NCBI GenBank assembly: GCA_022791635.1
Contig: JAAVZL010000005.1
Coordinates: 41,408 to 105,407, forward strand
Length of the DNA: 64,000 nucleotides
Source: Lachnospiraceae bacterium
Lineage (GTDB): Bacteria; Bacillota; Clostridia; Lachnospirales; Lachnospiraceae
Direction of reading: 5' to 3'
Under the pieces are notes generated by a model. The model was not told the origin of the DNA, searched no databases, and saw nothing but the letters and a program-made list of their open reading frames with translations. The translations under genes and the position numbers were made by a program. How positions within the stretch are numbered: position 1 is the first letter of the stretch; the number at the start of each line of letters is the position of its first letter. Positions 1 to 9,158 of the stretch are shown in pieces.

Positions 1-2
1 TA

Positions 3-200
3 GGGCGGATTGTGGAGGATTCGAGGATGATAGGATCGGGAACCTACGATACAACAGCCCCGGTTCTTCCCGGAAAGACCCAGGCGGATCTGGTATATTA
101 TGTGGAGGTAAAGGAAGAGGTAAGCCAGCTGCTTGCCACCTACCGGCCTAATTGGGACGAGGATCCGGTTCGCCTGGATGTGATGCTGGATAAAAAATAA
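3..200 (+). CDS. 3' end of an unidentified protein (partial)
   Basis: An open frame runs in from the window edge and stops at 200. A GTG at 12 is in frame, but the reading frame is open upstream of it, so this is more likely the C-terminal piece of a longer gene than a 62-residue protein. The visible part is acidic, soluble and has no membrane segment; it contains VYYVEV and YRPNWDEDPVRLDV. I do not recognise the family. It ends just before the promoter of the ABC importer, so it belongs to a different transcription unit. Confidence 0.5.
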   Translation, partial: GRIVEDSRMIGSGTYDTTAPVLPGKTQADLVYYVEVKEEVSQLLATYRPNWDEDPVRLDVMLDKK

Positions 201-210
201 AAGGAATGGA

Positions 211-239
211 TTGACAAACAGTCCTCATTGGTATACAAT
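211..239 (+). promoter_or_regulatory. Sigma-A promoter of the TrpXYZ-like operon
   Basis: A perfect -35 TTGACA (211-216) is followed after 17 nt by TACAAT (234-239). Transcription would begin near 246, at the foot of the stem-loop at 248-299. The substrate-binding gene starts about 120 nt further down. Confidence 0.75.
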
Positions 240-247
240 TGCAAAGG

Positions 248-299
248 TGAGCTAATACTTTAACGCGCCACAGCGCTGTGGCGAAAAAGTAAAAGCTCA
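248..299 (+). promoter_or_regulatory. 5'-terminal stem-loop in the leader of the ABC importer
   Basis: An interrupted inverted repeat: TGAGCT (248-253) pairs with AGCTCA (294-299), ACTTT (257-261) with AAAGT (286-290), and the centre is an 18-bp perfect palindrome (266-283, half-site CGCCACAGC). It has no T-run, so it is not a standard terminator. Its place at the predicted transcript 5' end suggests an mRNA-stabilising or regulatory hairpin. A protein-binding dyad is the alternative. Confidence 0.55.
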
Positions 300-366
300 T
301 AAATTGCAAAAACAGGTCCATCTGGTAAGAAGGGTTCTGCGGAATTTAAAGCTAGGAGGAATAAGT

Positions 367-1407
367 ATGAAAAAGTTATTGGCAATGCTGCTGGTGCTGT
401 CCATGGCAATCTCTGTGACGGCGTGCGGCGGTAAGAGCGAGGAGAAGGCAGAGGCCCCTTCCGAGGCGCTTGAAGAGACACCGGGAGAAGAGGTAGAAGA
501 GGAAGCTGAGGCCGAGGCTCCGGCTGAGGGAGCAGAGTATGTGGTAGGCATCTGCCAGCTGGTGCAGCATGATGCACTGGATGCGGCTACCCAGGGCTTT
601 ATGGATGCTTTGAAGGAAGAGCTGGGAGACCAGGTGACCTTTGATGAGCAGAACGCTTCCGGCGATCCGGCAACCTGCTCTACGATTATCAATCAGTTTG
701 TATCCGATGATGTGGATCTGATTCTGGCAAATGCAACCCCGGCTCTGCAGGCGGCACAGGCAGGAACCGGCACGATTCCGATTCTGGGCACCTCTGTAAC
801 GGAGTATGGTGTAGCCCTGAATATCAGCGATTTTGACGGAACCGTAGGCGGCAATATTTCCGGTACTTCCGACCTGGCGCCTCTTGATCAGCAGGCGCAG
901 ATCGTGAAGGAGCTGTTCCCGGATGCAAAGAACGTGGGACTTGTATATTGCTCTGCAGAGGCCAACTCTCAGTATCAGGTAGATACGGTTCAGGGATACC
1001 TGGAGGAGCTGGGCTATACCTGCAAGCAGTACTCTTTTGCGGATTCCAATGATCTGTCATCCGTAACTCAGACGGCTGTGGATGAGAGCGACGTACTCTA
1101 TATTCCCACAGACAATACGGCTGCAAACAATACGGAGGTTATCCGCAATGTCTGCGAGCCGGCTAAGATACCGGTTGTGGTAGGTGAGGAAGGCATCTGT
1201 GCAGGCTGCGGCGTTGCAACCCTGTCCATCAGCTACTACGATCTGGGCGTTGCCACCGGCAAGATGGCGGCCAAGATCCTGACAGGCGAGTCTGATATCT
1301 CCACAATGCCCATTGAGTATGCACCTCAGTTTACCAAGAAGTACAATGCAGAGCTGTGTGAGTCTCTCGGAGTTACCATCCCGGATGGCTACGAGGCAAT
1401 CCAGTAA
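367..1407 (+). CDS. ABC transporter substrate-binding lipoprotein (TrpX-like)
   Basis: Extracytoplasmic binding component of an ABC importer. The N-terminus is a lipoprotein signal: KK, a hydrophobic run, then lipobox SVTAC with Cys20. An acidic Glu/Ala-rich linker follows, and then a two-lobed binding domain of the ABC_sub_bind type (PF04392-like), recognised from stretches such as VGICQLVQHDALDAA and LGTSVTEYG. Length 346 aa is usual. The ATG at 367 is chosen because AGGAGGA lies 7-14 nt upstream and a signal peptide follows at once; the in-frame ATG at 304 has neither. Permease and ATPase genes follow, giving a complete importer. In Firmicutes this family includes the tryptophan transporter TrpXYZ, but no T-box or trp-specific signal is visible, so the substrate is uncertain. 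Confidence 0.85.
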   Translation: MKKLLAMLLVLSMAISVTACGGKSEEKAEAPSEALEETPGEEVEEEAEAEAPAEGAEYVVGICQLVQHDALDAATQGFMDALKEELGDQVTFDEQNASGDPATCSTIINQFVSDDVDLILANATPALQAAQAGTGTIPILGTSVTEYGVALNISDFDGTVGGNISGTSDLAPLDQQAQIVKELFPDAKNVGLVYCSAEANSQYQVDTVQGYLEELGYTCKQYSFADSNDLSSVTQTAVDESDVLYIPTDNTAANNTEVIRNVCEPAKIPVVVGEEGICAGCGVATLSISYYDLGVATGKMAAKILTGESDISTMPIEYAPQFTKKYNAELCESLGVTIPDGYEAIQ

Positions 1408-1421
1408 GAAAAAATTCATAG

Positions 1422-1460
1422 AAAGCGGCAAAAAAGGACTTTCCTTTTTTGCCGCTTTTT
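1422..1460 (+). terminator. Internal terminator between binding protein and permease genes
   Basis: AAAGCGGCAAAAAAGGA (1422-1438) pairs perfectly with its complement at 1442-1458 across a 3-nt loop; the right arm ends in a short T-run. Lying between gene 1 and gene 2 of one transporter, it probably reduces permease/ATPase mRNA relative to the binding protein, a common arrangement. Confidence 0.8.
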
Positions 1461-1484
1461 GTTATACTTATGAAAGCTGTGTGC

Positions 1485-1553
1485 CTTGTGGCTGGAAATC
1501 GATTTAGATATAGGTGTACTGTGAGGAATATTACGGAACTATATTCGAGGAGG
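1485..1553 (+). repeat. Leader repeat similar to the citrate synthase leader
   Basis: The stretch before the permease start holds GTGGCTGG, GATATAGGTGTACTG and GGAATATTACGGAACT, ending in the GAGGAGG ribosome-binding site. It aligns by eye with 38516-38578 in front of citrate synthase, where GTGGCTGG, TACAGGTGTACTGG and GGATATTCCGGGACTGG occur in the same order. Function unknown. Confidence 0.4.
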
Positions 1554-1560
1554 AATGGTT

Positions 1561-2490
1561 ATGGAAATTGTGAAGCTTTTAAACGCGCTGCCGGGAGCCT
1601 GTGCCCAGGGCCTTATCTGGGGCATTATGGCCATTGGCGTCTATATCACCTATAAGGTCCTGGACTTGGCGGATCTTACGGTGGACGGAACCATGGCAAC
1701 AGGTGGAGCGGTCTGCGTCATGCTGATGCTTGGCGGACACTCTGCAGGCTTTTCCCTGCTTGTGGCTACGGGTGCAGGAATGCTGGCAGGCCTGGCAACG
1801 GGTATTTTACATACGGTTATGGGAATTCCGGCAATTCTGGCAGGGATTCTTACACAGCTTGGGCTTTATTCCATCAATCTGCGGATTATGGGAGGAAGGG
1901 CCAATCAGTCCATTGGCGTGGATCAATATGAGCTGTGGGTTTCTCTGCGCTGGGTGAAGGATGTGCCCTTCTATAAAAACCCGATTTTTGTGGTAGGGAT
2001 TTTTGTAATTCTTCTGATTGCGGTGCTCTACTGGTTCTTTGGAACGGAGCTTGGCTGTTCCATCCGCGCCACCGGGTGCAATGCGAACATGTCCCGGGCA
2101 CAGGGAATCAATACGGATATCAGCAAGATTCTGGGTCTGGTGCTGTCTAATGGGATTGTGGCTTTCTCCAGCGGCCTTTTTGCTCAGTATCAGGGCTTTG
2201 CAGATGTAAATTCAGGCCGGGGAGCCATTGTAATCGGCCTGGCGGCGGTGATTATCGGCCAGGTGGCATTCGGAAAGATTCGGGGAAATTTTGCCTTTAA
2301 GCTTTTGTCGGTGGTGTTTGGCTCTATTATCTATTATCTGGTGCTCCAGGTGGTGCTGAAAATGGGGCTGGATCCCAATGATTTAAAGCTTCTGGCTGCG
2401 GTTGTGGTTGCCATTTTCCTGGCGATTCCGTATCTGAAGGGCAAGTATTTTGCAAAGCCGGTGAAAAGGGGAGGTGGGTCCAATGCTTAG
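1561..2490 (+). CDS. ABC transporter permease (TrpY-like)
   Basis: Membrane channel of the importer encoded by 367-3277. The 309-residue protein is almost entirely hydrophobic with eight or nine predicted helices, and resembles BPD_transp_2-type permeases that pair with ABC_sub_bind proteins. A recognisable stretch is TYKVLDLADLTVDGT near residues 23-37. Two starts are close: ATG 1555 and ATG 1561. GAGGAGG (1547-1553) sits 7 nt before 1561 but touches 1555, so 1561 is preferred. The ATPase gene overlaps its 3' end by 8 nt, indicating translational coupling. Confidence 0.85.
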   Translation: MEIVKLLNALPGACAQGLIWGIMAIGVYITYKVLDLADLTVDGTMATGGAVCVMLMLGGHSAGFSLLVATGAGMLAGLATGILHTVMGIPAILAGILTQLGLYSINLRIMGGRANQSIGVDQYELWVSLRWVKDVPFYKNPIFVVGIFVILLIAVLYWFFGTELGCSIRATGCNANMSRAQGINTDISKILGLVLSNGIVAFSSGLFAQYQGFADVNSGRGAIVIGLAAVIIGQVAFGKIRGNFAFKLLSVVFGSIIYYLVLQVVLKMGLDPNDLKLLAAVVVAIFLAIPYLKGKYFAKPVKRGGGSNA

Positions 2491-3277
2491 GATTGAACAT
2501 ATCTGGAAGACCTTTAATGTGGGCACGGTTAATGAGAAGACGGCTCTTCAGGATCTGTCCCTGGAATTGAATGAGGGAGATTTTGTGACTGTGATCGGAG
2601 GCAACGGAGCCGGAAAGTCTACCATGCTCAATGCGGTGGCCGGAGTGTGGCCGGTGGATGAGGGAAAGATTTTTATTGACGAGATTGATGTGACGAAGCT
2701 TCCGGAGCATAAGCGTGCGGCTTATCTGGGACGGGTGTTCCAGGATCCCATGACGGGGACGGCGGCCAATATGCAGATTCAGGAGAATCTGGCCCTGGCT
2801 TTGCGAAGAGGGAACTTTCGATTTTTAAAGTCCGGGATTACCAGGGCAGAGCGGGAGGATTATCAGGAGAAGCTTAAGGTGCTGGATTTGGGGCTTGAGG
2901 AGCGGATGACCAGTAAGGTGGGGCTTTTGTCCGGCGGACAGAGGCAGGCGCTTACCCTTTTGATGGCTACCTTAAAGAAGCCGAAGCTTTTGCTTCTGGA
3001 TGAGCATACGGCGGCCCTGGATCCGAAGACGGCGGCAAAGGTTCTGGACGCTACGGAGCGGATTGTGGGGCGTGATCATCTGACAACTTTAATGATTACC
3101 CATAATATGAAGGATGCCATTGCTCATGGAAACCGCCTGATTATGATGTATGAGGGAAATATTATTTATGATGTTTCCGGGGAGGAAAAGAAGCGGCTAA
3201 AGGTTTCGGATCTTTTGGCAAAGTTTGAACAGGCCAGCGGAGGAGAGTTCGCAAACGATCGGATGATTTTGACCTGA
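2483..3277 (+). CDS. ABC transporter ATP-binding protein (TrpZ-like)
   Basis: Energy-coupling ATPase of the same importer, 264 aa. Walker A GGNGAGKST lies near residues 39-47, the signature LLSGGQRQAL and Walker B LLLLDEHTAALD follow, and the H-loop is in MITHNMKDA. The start at 2483 has GGGGAGG 8 nt upstream; the GTG at 2474 would overlap that site. It overlaps the permease gene. The His after the Walker B Glu (DEHTAALD in place of the usual DEPTSALD) is often seen in this transporter group. Confidence 0.88.
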   Translation: MLRIEHIWKTFNVGTVNEKTALQDLSLELNEGDFVTVIGGNGAGKSTMLNAVAGVWPVDEGKIFIDEIDVTKLPEHKRAAYLGRVFQDPMTGTAANMQIQENLALALRRGNFRFLKSGITRAEREDYQEKLKVLDLGLEERMTSKVGLLSGGQRQALTLLMATLKKPKLLLLDEHTAALDPKTAAKVLDATERIVGRDHLTTLMITHNMKDAIAHGNRLIMMYEGNIIYDVSGEEKKRLKVSDLLAKFEQASGGEFANDRMILT

Positions 3278-3286
3278 GGTTACTGA

Positions 3287-3315
3287 TTGACAAGGCTTGG
3301 GGAAGTTGCTAAAAT
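3287..3315 (+). promoter_or_regulatory. Sigma-A promoter of ilvN
   Basis: TTGACA (3287-3292), a 17-nt spacer and TAAAAT (3310-3315) lie just after the ABC ATPase stop codon. This gives the acetolactate synthase small subunit gene its own start site, with a leader of only about 35 nt and no room for an attenuator. Confidence 0.7.
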
Positions 3316-3358
3316 TGAGAAAGCGCGATGACTATCGTTGAGAAAGGTGAAGTGTGGC

Positions 3359-3892
3359 ATGAGAAAGGTTGTTTTTTCTATGCTGGTGGACAATACTTCC
3401 GGTGTTTTGAGCCGGATTGCAGGCTTGTTCAGCCGGCGGGGCTATAATATTGACAGTCTGACAGTAGGTGTGACGGCGGATCCCAGGTATTCCAGGGCTA
3501 CGGTGGTGGCCAAGGGGGATCGGACGATTCTGGAGCAGATTGAGAAGCAGCTTTGTAAGCTGGTGGATGTGATTGACATTAAGCGGCTGGAGCCGGAGAG
3601 CTCCATTTGTCGGGAGCTGATTATGATTAAGCTGAAGGTCAATGAGGAGAACCGGCAGTCGATCATTTCTGTGGCGAATATTTTCCGGGCGAAGATTGTG
3701 GATGTGTCAAAGGAGTCGCTTTTGATTGAGCTTACGGGGAATCAGTCTAAGATTGAGGCGTTTATTGATCTTTTGAATGGGTATGAGATTCTGGAGCTTG
3801 CCAGGACAGGGATTACGGGGCTCTCCCGGGGTGTCTTTGATGTGAAGATGTATGATGAGGACGGACAGCTGATGGATTATGATTTCAGCTAG
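3359..3892 (+). CDS. ilvN: Acetolactate synthase regulatory (small) subunit
   Basis: Regulatory subunit of acetohydroxyacid synthase, the first common enzyme of branched-chain amino acid synthesis; it confers valine feedback control on the large subunit. An N-terminal ACT domain is clear (residues about 2-75: VDNTSGVLSRIAGLFSRRGY, then DSLTVG), followed by the ALS_ss_C domain with ELIMIKL and GYEILELARTG. The protein is 177 aa, a normal size. ATG 3359 is chosen because AAAGGTGA is correctly spaced before it and the ACT strand begins at once; the TTG at 3338 adds seven residues with no value. ilvC follows. The catalytic subunit gene ilvB is not in the window, so the enzyme must be completed from elsewhere. 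Confidence 0.92.
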   Translation: MRKVVFSMLVDNTSGVLSRIAGLFSRRGYNIDSLTVGVTADPRYSRATVVAKGDRTILEQIEKQLCKLVDVIDIKRLEPESSICRELIMIKLKVNEENRQSIISVANIFRAKIVDVSKESLLIELTGNQSKIEAFIDLLNGYEILELARTGITGLSRGVFDVKMYDEDGQLMDYDFS

Positions 3893-3953
3893 TGCACGAG
3901 AGCCATAGGACTCATAAAGATGCAGATAGCTTGTTGTGCTACAACTATAATAA

Positions 3954-4988
<1,035 letters not shown>

Positions 4989-5023
4989 TCCTGAGAGTTT
5001 AGGGAGCTTTTTGAAAACGGACG

Positions 5024-5108
5024 CAAAATAAGCCCTCTGACTTTTCCATATCTGTGTTCGGACGGTTCGCGTACACATGATATTGGAAAAGTCAGAGGGC
5101 TTATTTTG
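5024..5108 (+). repeat. Palindromic repeat copy a, short form (after ilvC)
   Basis: An 18-bp perfect outer stem (5024-5041 with 5091-5108) encloses the family core TTTTCCATATC...GATATTGGAAAA and the loop TGTTCGGACGGTTC. The outer arms are unique to this locus, while core and loop recur at six other sites in the window. It is followed by only a weak T-run, so it supplements the terminator at 5119-5165. Confidence 0.85.
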
Positions 5109-5118
5109 CTGTGTTTTG

Positions 5119-5165
5119 GAAGAGCGTAGATTTGTGATTATGCACAAATTTACGCTCTTTTTTTT
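5119..5165 (+). terminator. Rho-independent terminator of ilvNC
   Basis: AAGAGCGTAGATTTGTG and its near-complement CACAAATTTACGCTCTT form a 17-bp stem with one mismatch, followed by a run of nine T. It is the second hairpin after ilvC and the one with a proper U-tract. Confidence 0.9.
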
Positions 5166-5179
5166 GTGGAAATGATCTA

Positions 5180-5207
5180 TGGACAAAATGTAATCGTGGT
5201 GTTATAT
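5180..5207 (+). promoter_or_regulatory. Promoter of the NSS transporter pseudogene
   Basis: TGGACA (5180-5185) and TTATAT (5202-5207) with a 16-nt spacer. The predicted start site lies just before the LacI-type operator at 5221, so a bound repressor would block elongation or clearance. Confidence 0.5.
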
Positions 5208-5220
5208 TTGGATACGTGTA

Positions 5221-5251
5221 AAGGTAAACGTTAACCTACAACGTTTACCTT
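5221..5251 (+). promoter_or_regulatory. LacI-family operator upstream of the transporter
   Basis: A perfect inverted repeat: AAGGTAAACGTT (5221-5232) and AACGTTTACCTT (5240-5251) with 7 nt between. Each half contains AACGTT, the central CG-type step recognised by LacI/GalR proteins. The sequence TAAACGTTAA recurs at 6589-6598 in front of the LacI-type gene itself, so that regulator is the likely ligand. Confidence 0.7.
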
Positions 5252-5292
5252 GACGGATAGATAAAAAAAGGAAGGAGGAGAAAAAGGATTGC

Positions 5293-6428
5293 ATGAAAAA
5301 ATGTGAGAACAAAAGGGATGGCTTTCATACTCGTTGGGGATTTATTCTTGCCTGTATCGGCTCTGCTGTTGGGATGGGAAATATCTGGTTATTCCCCTAT
5401 CGGGTGGGGCAGTTTGGCGGAGCGGTTTTTTTGATTCCGTATTTGATTTTTGTAATACTGATTGGCTTTGCGGGTGTGATAGGAGAGATGACCTTTGGAC
5501 GGGCTATGGAGGCCGGAACGTTGGGAGCCTTTGGGAAGGCCATGGAAAAGGTTGGGAAGAGTAAAGGGCTGGGAGAGTGGCTGGCATTGATTCCGGTGCT
5601 GGGCGGCTTTGCACTGGCGGTTGGTTATTCTGTGGTGGTTGGGTGGATTCTGAGGTTTCTGGCAGGAGCGCTGTCCGGTACTGCGCTGGAAGCGGAGAGC
5701 AGTGGGGCTTATTTTGGCAGTATTGCTTCTCATTTTGGGAGTGTGGGCTGGCATGTGCTGGGACTTGGATTTATGCTCTGGGACAAGCGTTTTTCTCTCT
5801 ATCTCTTGCGGGGACAGGAACATTGGTTTATGGCTCTTATTTGAGCAGGGAGGAGGATATTGTAGACTGTGCTAAAAATGTTGCGCTGTTTGATACCTTG
5901 GCGGCTTTGCTGTCTGCGTTTGTGATTATCCCGGCTGTTTTCGCATATGGACTTAACCCGGCTTCCGGCCCGCCGCTGATGTTTATTACGATGCCGGAGG
6001 TATTTAAGCAAATGCCCGGGGGTCCGTTTTTTATGGTTGTGTTCTTTGCGGCGGTTTTGTTTGCGGCAATGACCTCTCTGATTAATCTTTTTGAGACACC
6101 TATTGAGGTGCTGCAATATAAGTTTGGGTTTTCCAGAGGAAAAGCGGTTCTTTCGGTAGCCGGCAGCGGAACCCTGGTGGGAGTGTGTATCGAGGGTATC
6201 GTGGGAGGGTGGATGGACGTTTGTTCCATTTATATTTGCCCCTTGGGCGCACTGATGGCGGGAATTATGTTTTTCTGGATCTGTAAGCCGGACTTTGTAA
6301 AAACACAGCTTGAGACGGGACGCAGGAAGGCCATTGGGAAATGGTTTGAACCGGCGGGGAGATTTCTGTTCTGTGGCCTTACACTGGCAGTTCTGATTCT
6401 TGGCACTTTCTTTGGAGGAATTGGTTGA
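5293..6428 (+). pseudogene. Sodium:neurotransmitter symporter family transporter, broken by an internal out-of-frame deletion
   Basis: Remnant of a bacterial NSS/SNF-type Na+-coupled amino acid transporter. The first frame (5293 to about 5765) encodes TM1-TM3 with the diagnostic GSAVGMGNIWLFPY and the beginning of TM4. Homology then resumes in another frame (about 5763-6428) at YALGQAFFSLSL, the TM6 sodium/substrate segment, and continues to the end. The end of TM4, TM5 and the start of TM6, roughly 60-70 residues in intact relatives, are missing and the frame is shifted. The first frame reads on to a premature stop at 5844. GAAGGAGG precedes the ATG. It sits behind a LacI-type operator. Confidence 0.85.
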
Positions 6429-6588
6429 TGGAAGACAGAGCTTCGTGACATTAAGACAGCCTCTCATCCGTTTCTGCAAATTGGAGAAGCAGTGATATCA
6501 TAATACACAAAAGTAAGAGCGTATTTTTTTGAAAATATGTTCTGGACAAATCCGGAATGCATTGGTAGCATCTATATACAAAGTAAGA

Positions 6589-6598
6589 TAAACGTTAA
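6589..6598 (+). promoter_or_regulatory. LacI-family operator upstream of its own gene
   Basis: TAAACGTTAA matches the nested half of the operator at 5221-5251. It lies 70 nt before the regulator's ATG, consistent with autoregulation. Only one site is present here, against an extended inverted repeat upstream of the transporter. Confidence 0.55.
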
Positions 6599-6667
6599 GC
6601 TCTTGTGTTGAATGACAAAAAGATTGCATTTCCAAATAAAAAGAGAAGCAGAAAAGGAGAACAGAAC

Positions 6668-7663
6668 ATGAAGAAGGCAACCATGAAGGATATTGCAGAG
6701 GCAGCAGGTGTTTCGATTACAACCGTTTCCAAAATATTAAACCATGTAGACATGCATATCAGTGAGGCAACAAAAGAGAGAGTACTTGAGCTTGTTCAGG
6801 AATACAATTATATCCCCAATCAGGTTGCCAGAAGCTTACGAAGCAGTAACAGCAATACCATCGGGGTGGTTACCTATGATATTTCGGATCCCTATGTATC
6901 GGAGATTGTACGAGGCATTGAGTTCGTTTGCAGAGCAAACGGTATCAGCGTTCTTATCTGCAATACAAGACCGGAAAAGGCTTCGGAGCTTGAGGATCTT
7001 CGCTTTTTAAGCTCTCAGATGGTAGACGGAATTATTTTTCTTCGCTCTTTATCTGCCAAAAATGAAGAATGGGTTTCCCGGTTAAAAACGCCTATTATTG
7101 TGGTGGACAGGGAGCTTTCCCTTGATATTTCGGATGTTGGAATGGTGGATTCCAGCTCTATCGCGGCAATCTATAAGGCTGCGGAATTGCTTATCAGGGA
7201 AGGATGTAAAAAAATCTCTTATATTGGACCTTCTGCAGAGGTACGTTCCAGTTCTCGTGTGGAAGGCTATGTGAAAGCGCTGAAGGACCAGGGAAGAACC
7301 ATAGATCAGGAACTGATTTATCAAAAAGGGAATTTTGACCCGGAAACAGGGAGGAAGGGAGTAGACACGCTCTTTTCAAAAAAGGAGATTGACGGCGTTG
7401 TGTGCGCCAATGATCTGATTGCCGCAGGTGCTCTGCTGGCGTTAAGTGAAAGAGGAATTGCAGTTCCCAGGCAAGTAAAAGTTACGGGAACGGATAATAT
7501 TCCCATTTCTCAATACCTGGTTCCGCCTCTTACAACGGTGGATTTGCATGGTTACAAGATAGGAACCGAGTGCGCGGATATGCTGATCGCCCGAATTCGG
7601 AATCAGGTGGCTTTGTCAAGAAAGCTGATTGATTGTGAGATTGTAATGCGCAAATCCGTATAA
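6668..7663 (+). CDS. LacI/GalR-family transcriptional regulator
   Basis: DNA-binding repressor, 331 aa. The N-terminal helix-turn-helix is textbook: MKDIAEAAGVSITTVSKILN (residues about 6-25), then the hinge helix in PNQVARSLRSSNSNTIGVV, then a periplasmic-binding-protein-like effector domain (YDISDPYVSEIVRGIE; GTDNIPISQYLVPPLTTV near the C-terminus). ATG 6668 follows AAAGGAGAA; the upstream in-frame TTG lies beyond the HTH and adds a basic tail. An operator-like site lies in its leader and another upstream of the NSS transporter. The APC permease gene starts 12 nt after its stop, so regulator and permease are probably co-transcribed. The effector is likely the transported amino acid or a derivative. 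Confidence 0.9.
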   Translation: MKKATMKDIAEAAGVSITTVSKILNHVDMHISEATKERVLELVQEYNYIPNQVARSLRSSNSNTIGVVTYDISDPYVSEIVRGIEFVCRANGISVLICNTRPEKASELEDLRFLSSQMVDGIIFLRSLSAKNEEWVSRLKTPIIVVDRELSLDISDVGMVDSSSIAAIYKAAELLIREGCKKISYIGPSAEVRSSSRVEGYVKALKDQGRTIDQELIYQKGNFDPETGRKGVDTLFSKKEIDGVVCANDLIAAGALLALSERGIAVPRQVKVTGTDNIPISQYLVPPLTTVDLHGYKIGTECADMLIARIRNQVALSRKLIDCEIVMRKSV

Positions 7664-7675
7664 GAGAGATGCATA

Positions 7676-9010
7676 ATGAATACAAATAAAAGTGAATTAA
7701 AGAGGGAGATGGGACTCTTCTCGGCAGTCTGCGTTCTCGTGGGATGTGTTGTTGGATCAGGAATCTTTACAACACCCGGAAAGATAGCAGTTACGGCAGG
7801 TTCCATTGGACCGATGATTGTAGGGTGGCTGATTGCAGGTATCAGTGCTGTTCTATGCGCTCTTGTATACGCAGAATTATCTCCCGCTATGCCAAAAGCA
7901 GGGGACTCCTACGTATATATTGATGAGGCTTTTGGTCACGGCGCATCCTTTATGTATGGCTGGTCCAGTATTTTCGGCAATTTTCTTCCGGTAATCGCCA
8001 TGATGGCCACTGCTTTTGCCAGCAATTTTGCCGCTTTGTTTCCGGTGCTGCATTTGTCTGTAACCGGACAGCGTCTGGTAGCAACTGCACTGATTGTCAT
8101 TCTTTCCTTTGTGAATATTCGAGGGGTAAAGAACGGTTCCACCGTACAGAATATTTTTACGGTAGCGAAGATTACCGTATTGGCAGCCGTAACTATTGGC
8201 GGAATCGTTGCCTTAAAGCCGGAGAACTTTACGACTATGACTACTGAGACCGTGGAATGGGGAAGATCCTTTGCTACGGCAGTACCTGCAATGGGAGCCT
8301 TCGGCGGATACTATACCCTTTCCTATATGAGCGGTGAGATTAAGAACCCCAAGAGGAATCTTCCGCTGGCCACGATTATCGGAATGGGAGTAGTGATTGC
8401 AATTAACGTACTTTTGACCATTGCCTGTGTGGGCTCTGTGGGGTTTGCCAATTTGGCCGGTTCGGATACACCGGTAAGTGTGGCGGCTCAGGTTGTGTTC
8501 GGCGGTGTAGGAGCTACTCTGGTTACCCTTGGAGCTACGGTGTCCATTTTTGGTTCCACCAACGGAACACTGCTCAGCCTTCCCCGGGTTGCCTATGCAA
8601 TGGCGGAAAACCGTATGATGTTCCCCTTCTTTGCAAAGCTGCATCCGAAGTATAAAACGCCGTATGTCACCATCCTGGTTTATGCAACGGTCGCTGTTAT
8701 GTTTGTGTGGACAGGCAACTTTATGACATTTCTGATGATGAGTACCTTCGTAGGGTGCCTAAGTGAGGTTGCCGTCTGCCTGGCGCTGTTTGTTCTGCGT
8801 AAAAAGCAGCCGGATCTGGAGCGCCCCTTTAAAATGTGGGGATATCCGGTTACTGCAATTCTGGCTACCGTCGTTACATTCATTCTCGTGTGCAGTGTTT
8901 CTCCTCAGGAGATGCGAAGCGGAGGATTTCTGATGCTGACTTCGATTCCCGCGTATCTTATTTTCTTATACATGAATAAGAAAAGAGGGGTAAGTACAGA
9001 GGGAGAATAG
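7676..9010 (+). CDS. APC-superfamily amino acid permease
   Basis: Secondary amino acid transporter or exchanger, 444 aa with about 12 membrane helices. TM1 carries the substrate-binding signature GCVVGSGIFTTPGK (residues about 23-36); TM6 is MGAFGGYYTLSYMSGEIKNP, with the unwound-helix region and the KNPKRNLP loop typical of the family. The C-terminus ends in a short basic tail. It is 12 nt downstream of the LacI-type regulator. With the neighbouring NSS gene broken, this may be the functional transporter of the regulon. Substrate not predictable from sequence alone. Confidence 0.88.
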   Translation: MNTNKSELKREMGLFSAVCVLVGCVVGSGIFTTPGKIAVTAGSIGPMIVGWLIAGISAVLCALVYAELSPAMPKAGDSYVYIDEAFGHGASFMYGWSSIFGNFLPVIAMMATAFASNFAALFPVLHLSVTGQRLVATALIVILSFVNIRGVKNGSTVQNIFTVAKITVLAAVTIGGIVALKPENFTTMTTETVEWGRSFATAVPAMGAFGGYYTLSYMSGEIKNPKRNLPLATIIGMGVVIAINVLLTIACVGSVGFANLAGSDTPVSVAAQVVFGGVGATLVTLGATVSIFGSTNGTLLSLPRVAYAMAENRMMFPFFAKLHPKYKTPYVTILVYATVAVMFVWTGNFMTFLMMSTFVGCLSEVAVCLALFVLRKKQPDLERPFKMWGYPVTAILATVVTFILVCSVSPQEMRSGGFLMLTSIPAYLIFLYMNKKRGVSTEGE

Positions 9011-9017
9011 AGAAAAT

Positions 9018-9087
9018 AAGAAAGTGCCTTTTTCTTGGTAAGGATTTGATTGGTGAGAAAATCCGGAGAAAAAGGTGCTTCTTTTTA
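9018..9087 (+). terminator. Terminator after the APC permease
   Basis: AAGAAAGTGCCTTTTTCT pairs with AGAAAAAGGTGCTTCTTT (one or two mismatches) around a roughly 30-nt loop, followed by T residues. The long loop is unusual, but the stem and T-tract are clear. Confidence 0.7.
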
Positions 9088-9092
9088 TAAGC

Positions 9093-9121
9093 TTGATTTC
9101 GTTTGCTTCACCGGCTATAAT
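9093..9121 (+). promoter_or_regulatory. Promoter of the two-component system
   Basis: TTGATT (9093-9098), 17-nt spacer, TATAAT (9116-9121). The response regulator ATG is 38 nt downstream of the -10 box. Confidence 0.65.
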
Positions 9122-9158
9122 TAAGAATACTTTTATTTGGCTCCTGGGAGGTGAAAAA

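Noticed and set aside
211..366. T-box or trp leader controlling the TrpXYZ-like operon
   Set aside because: No AGGGTGG-type T-box sequence, no specifier loop and no Trp-codon leader peptide; only a palindromic stem-loop is present.
3922..3951. Promoter directly before ilvC (TATAAT at 3946-3951)
   Set aside because: The -10 is perfect but no -35 element lies at a workable distance; co-transcription from the ilvN promoter explains expression.
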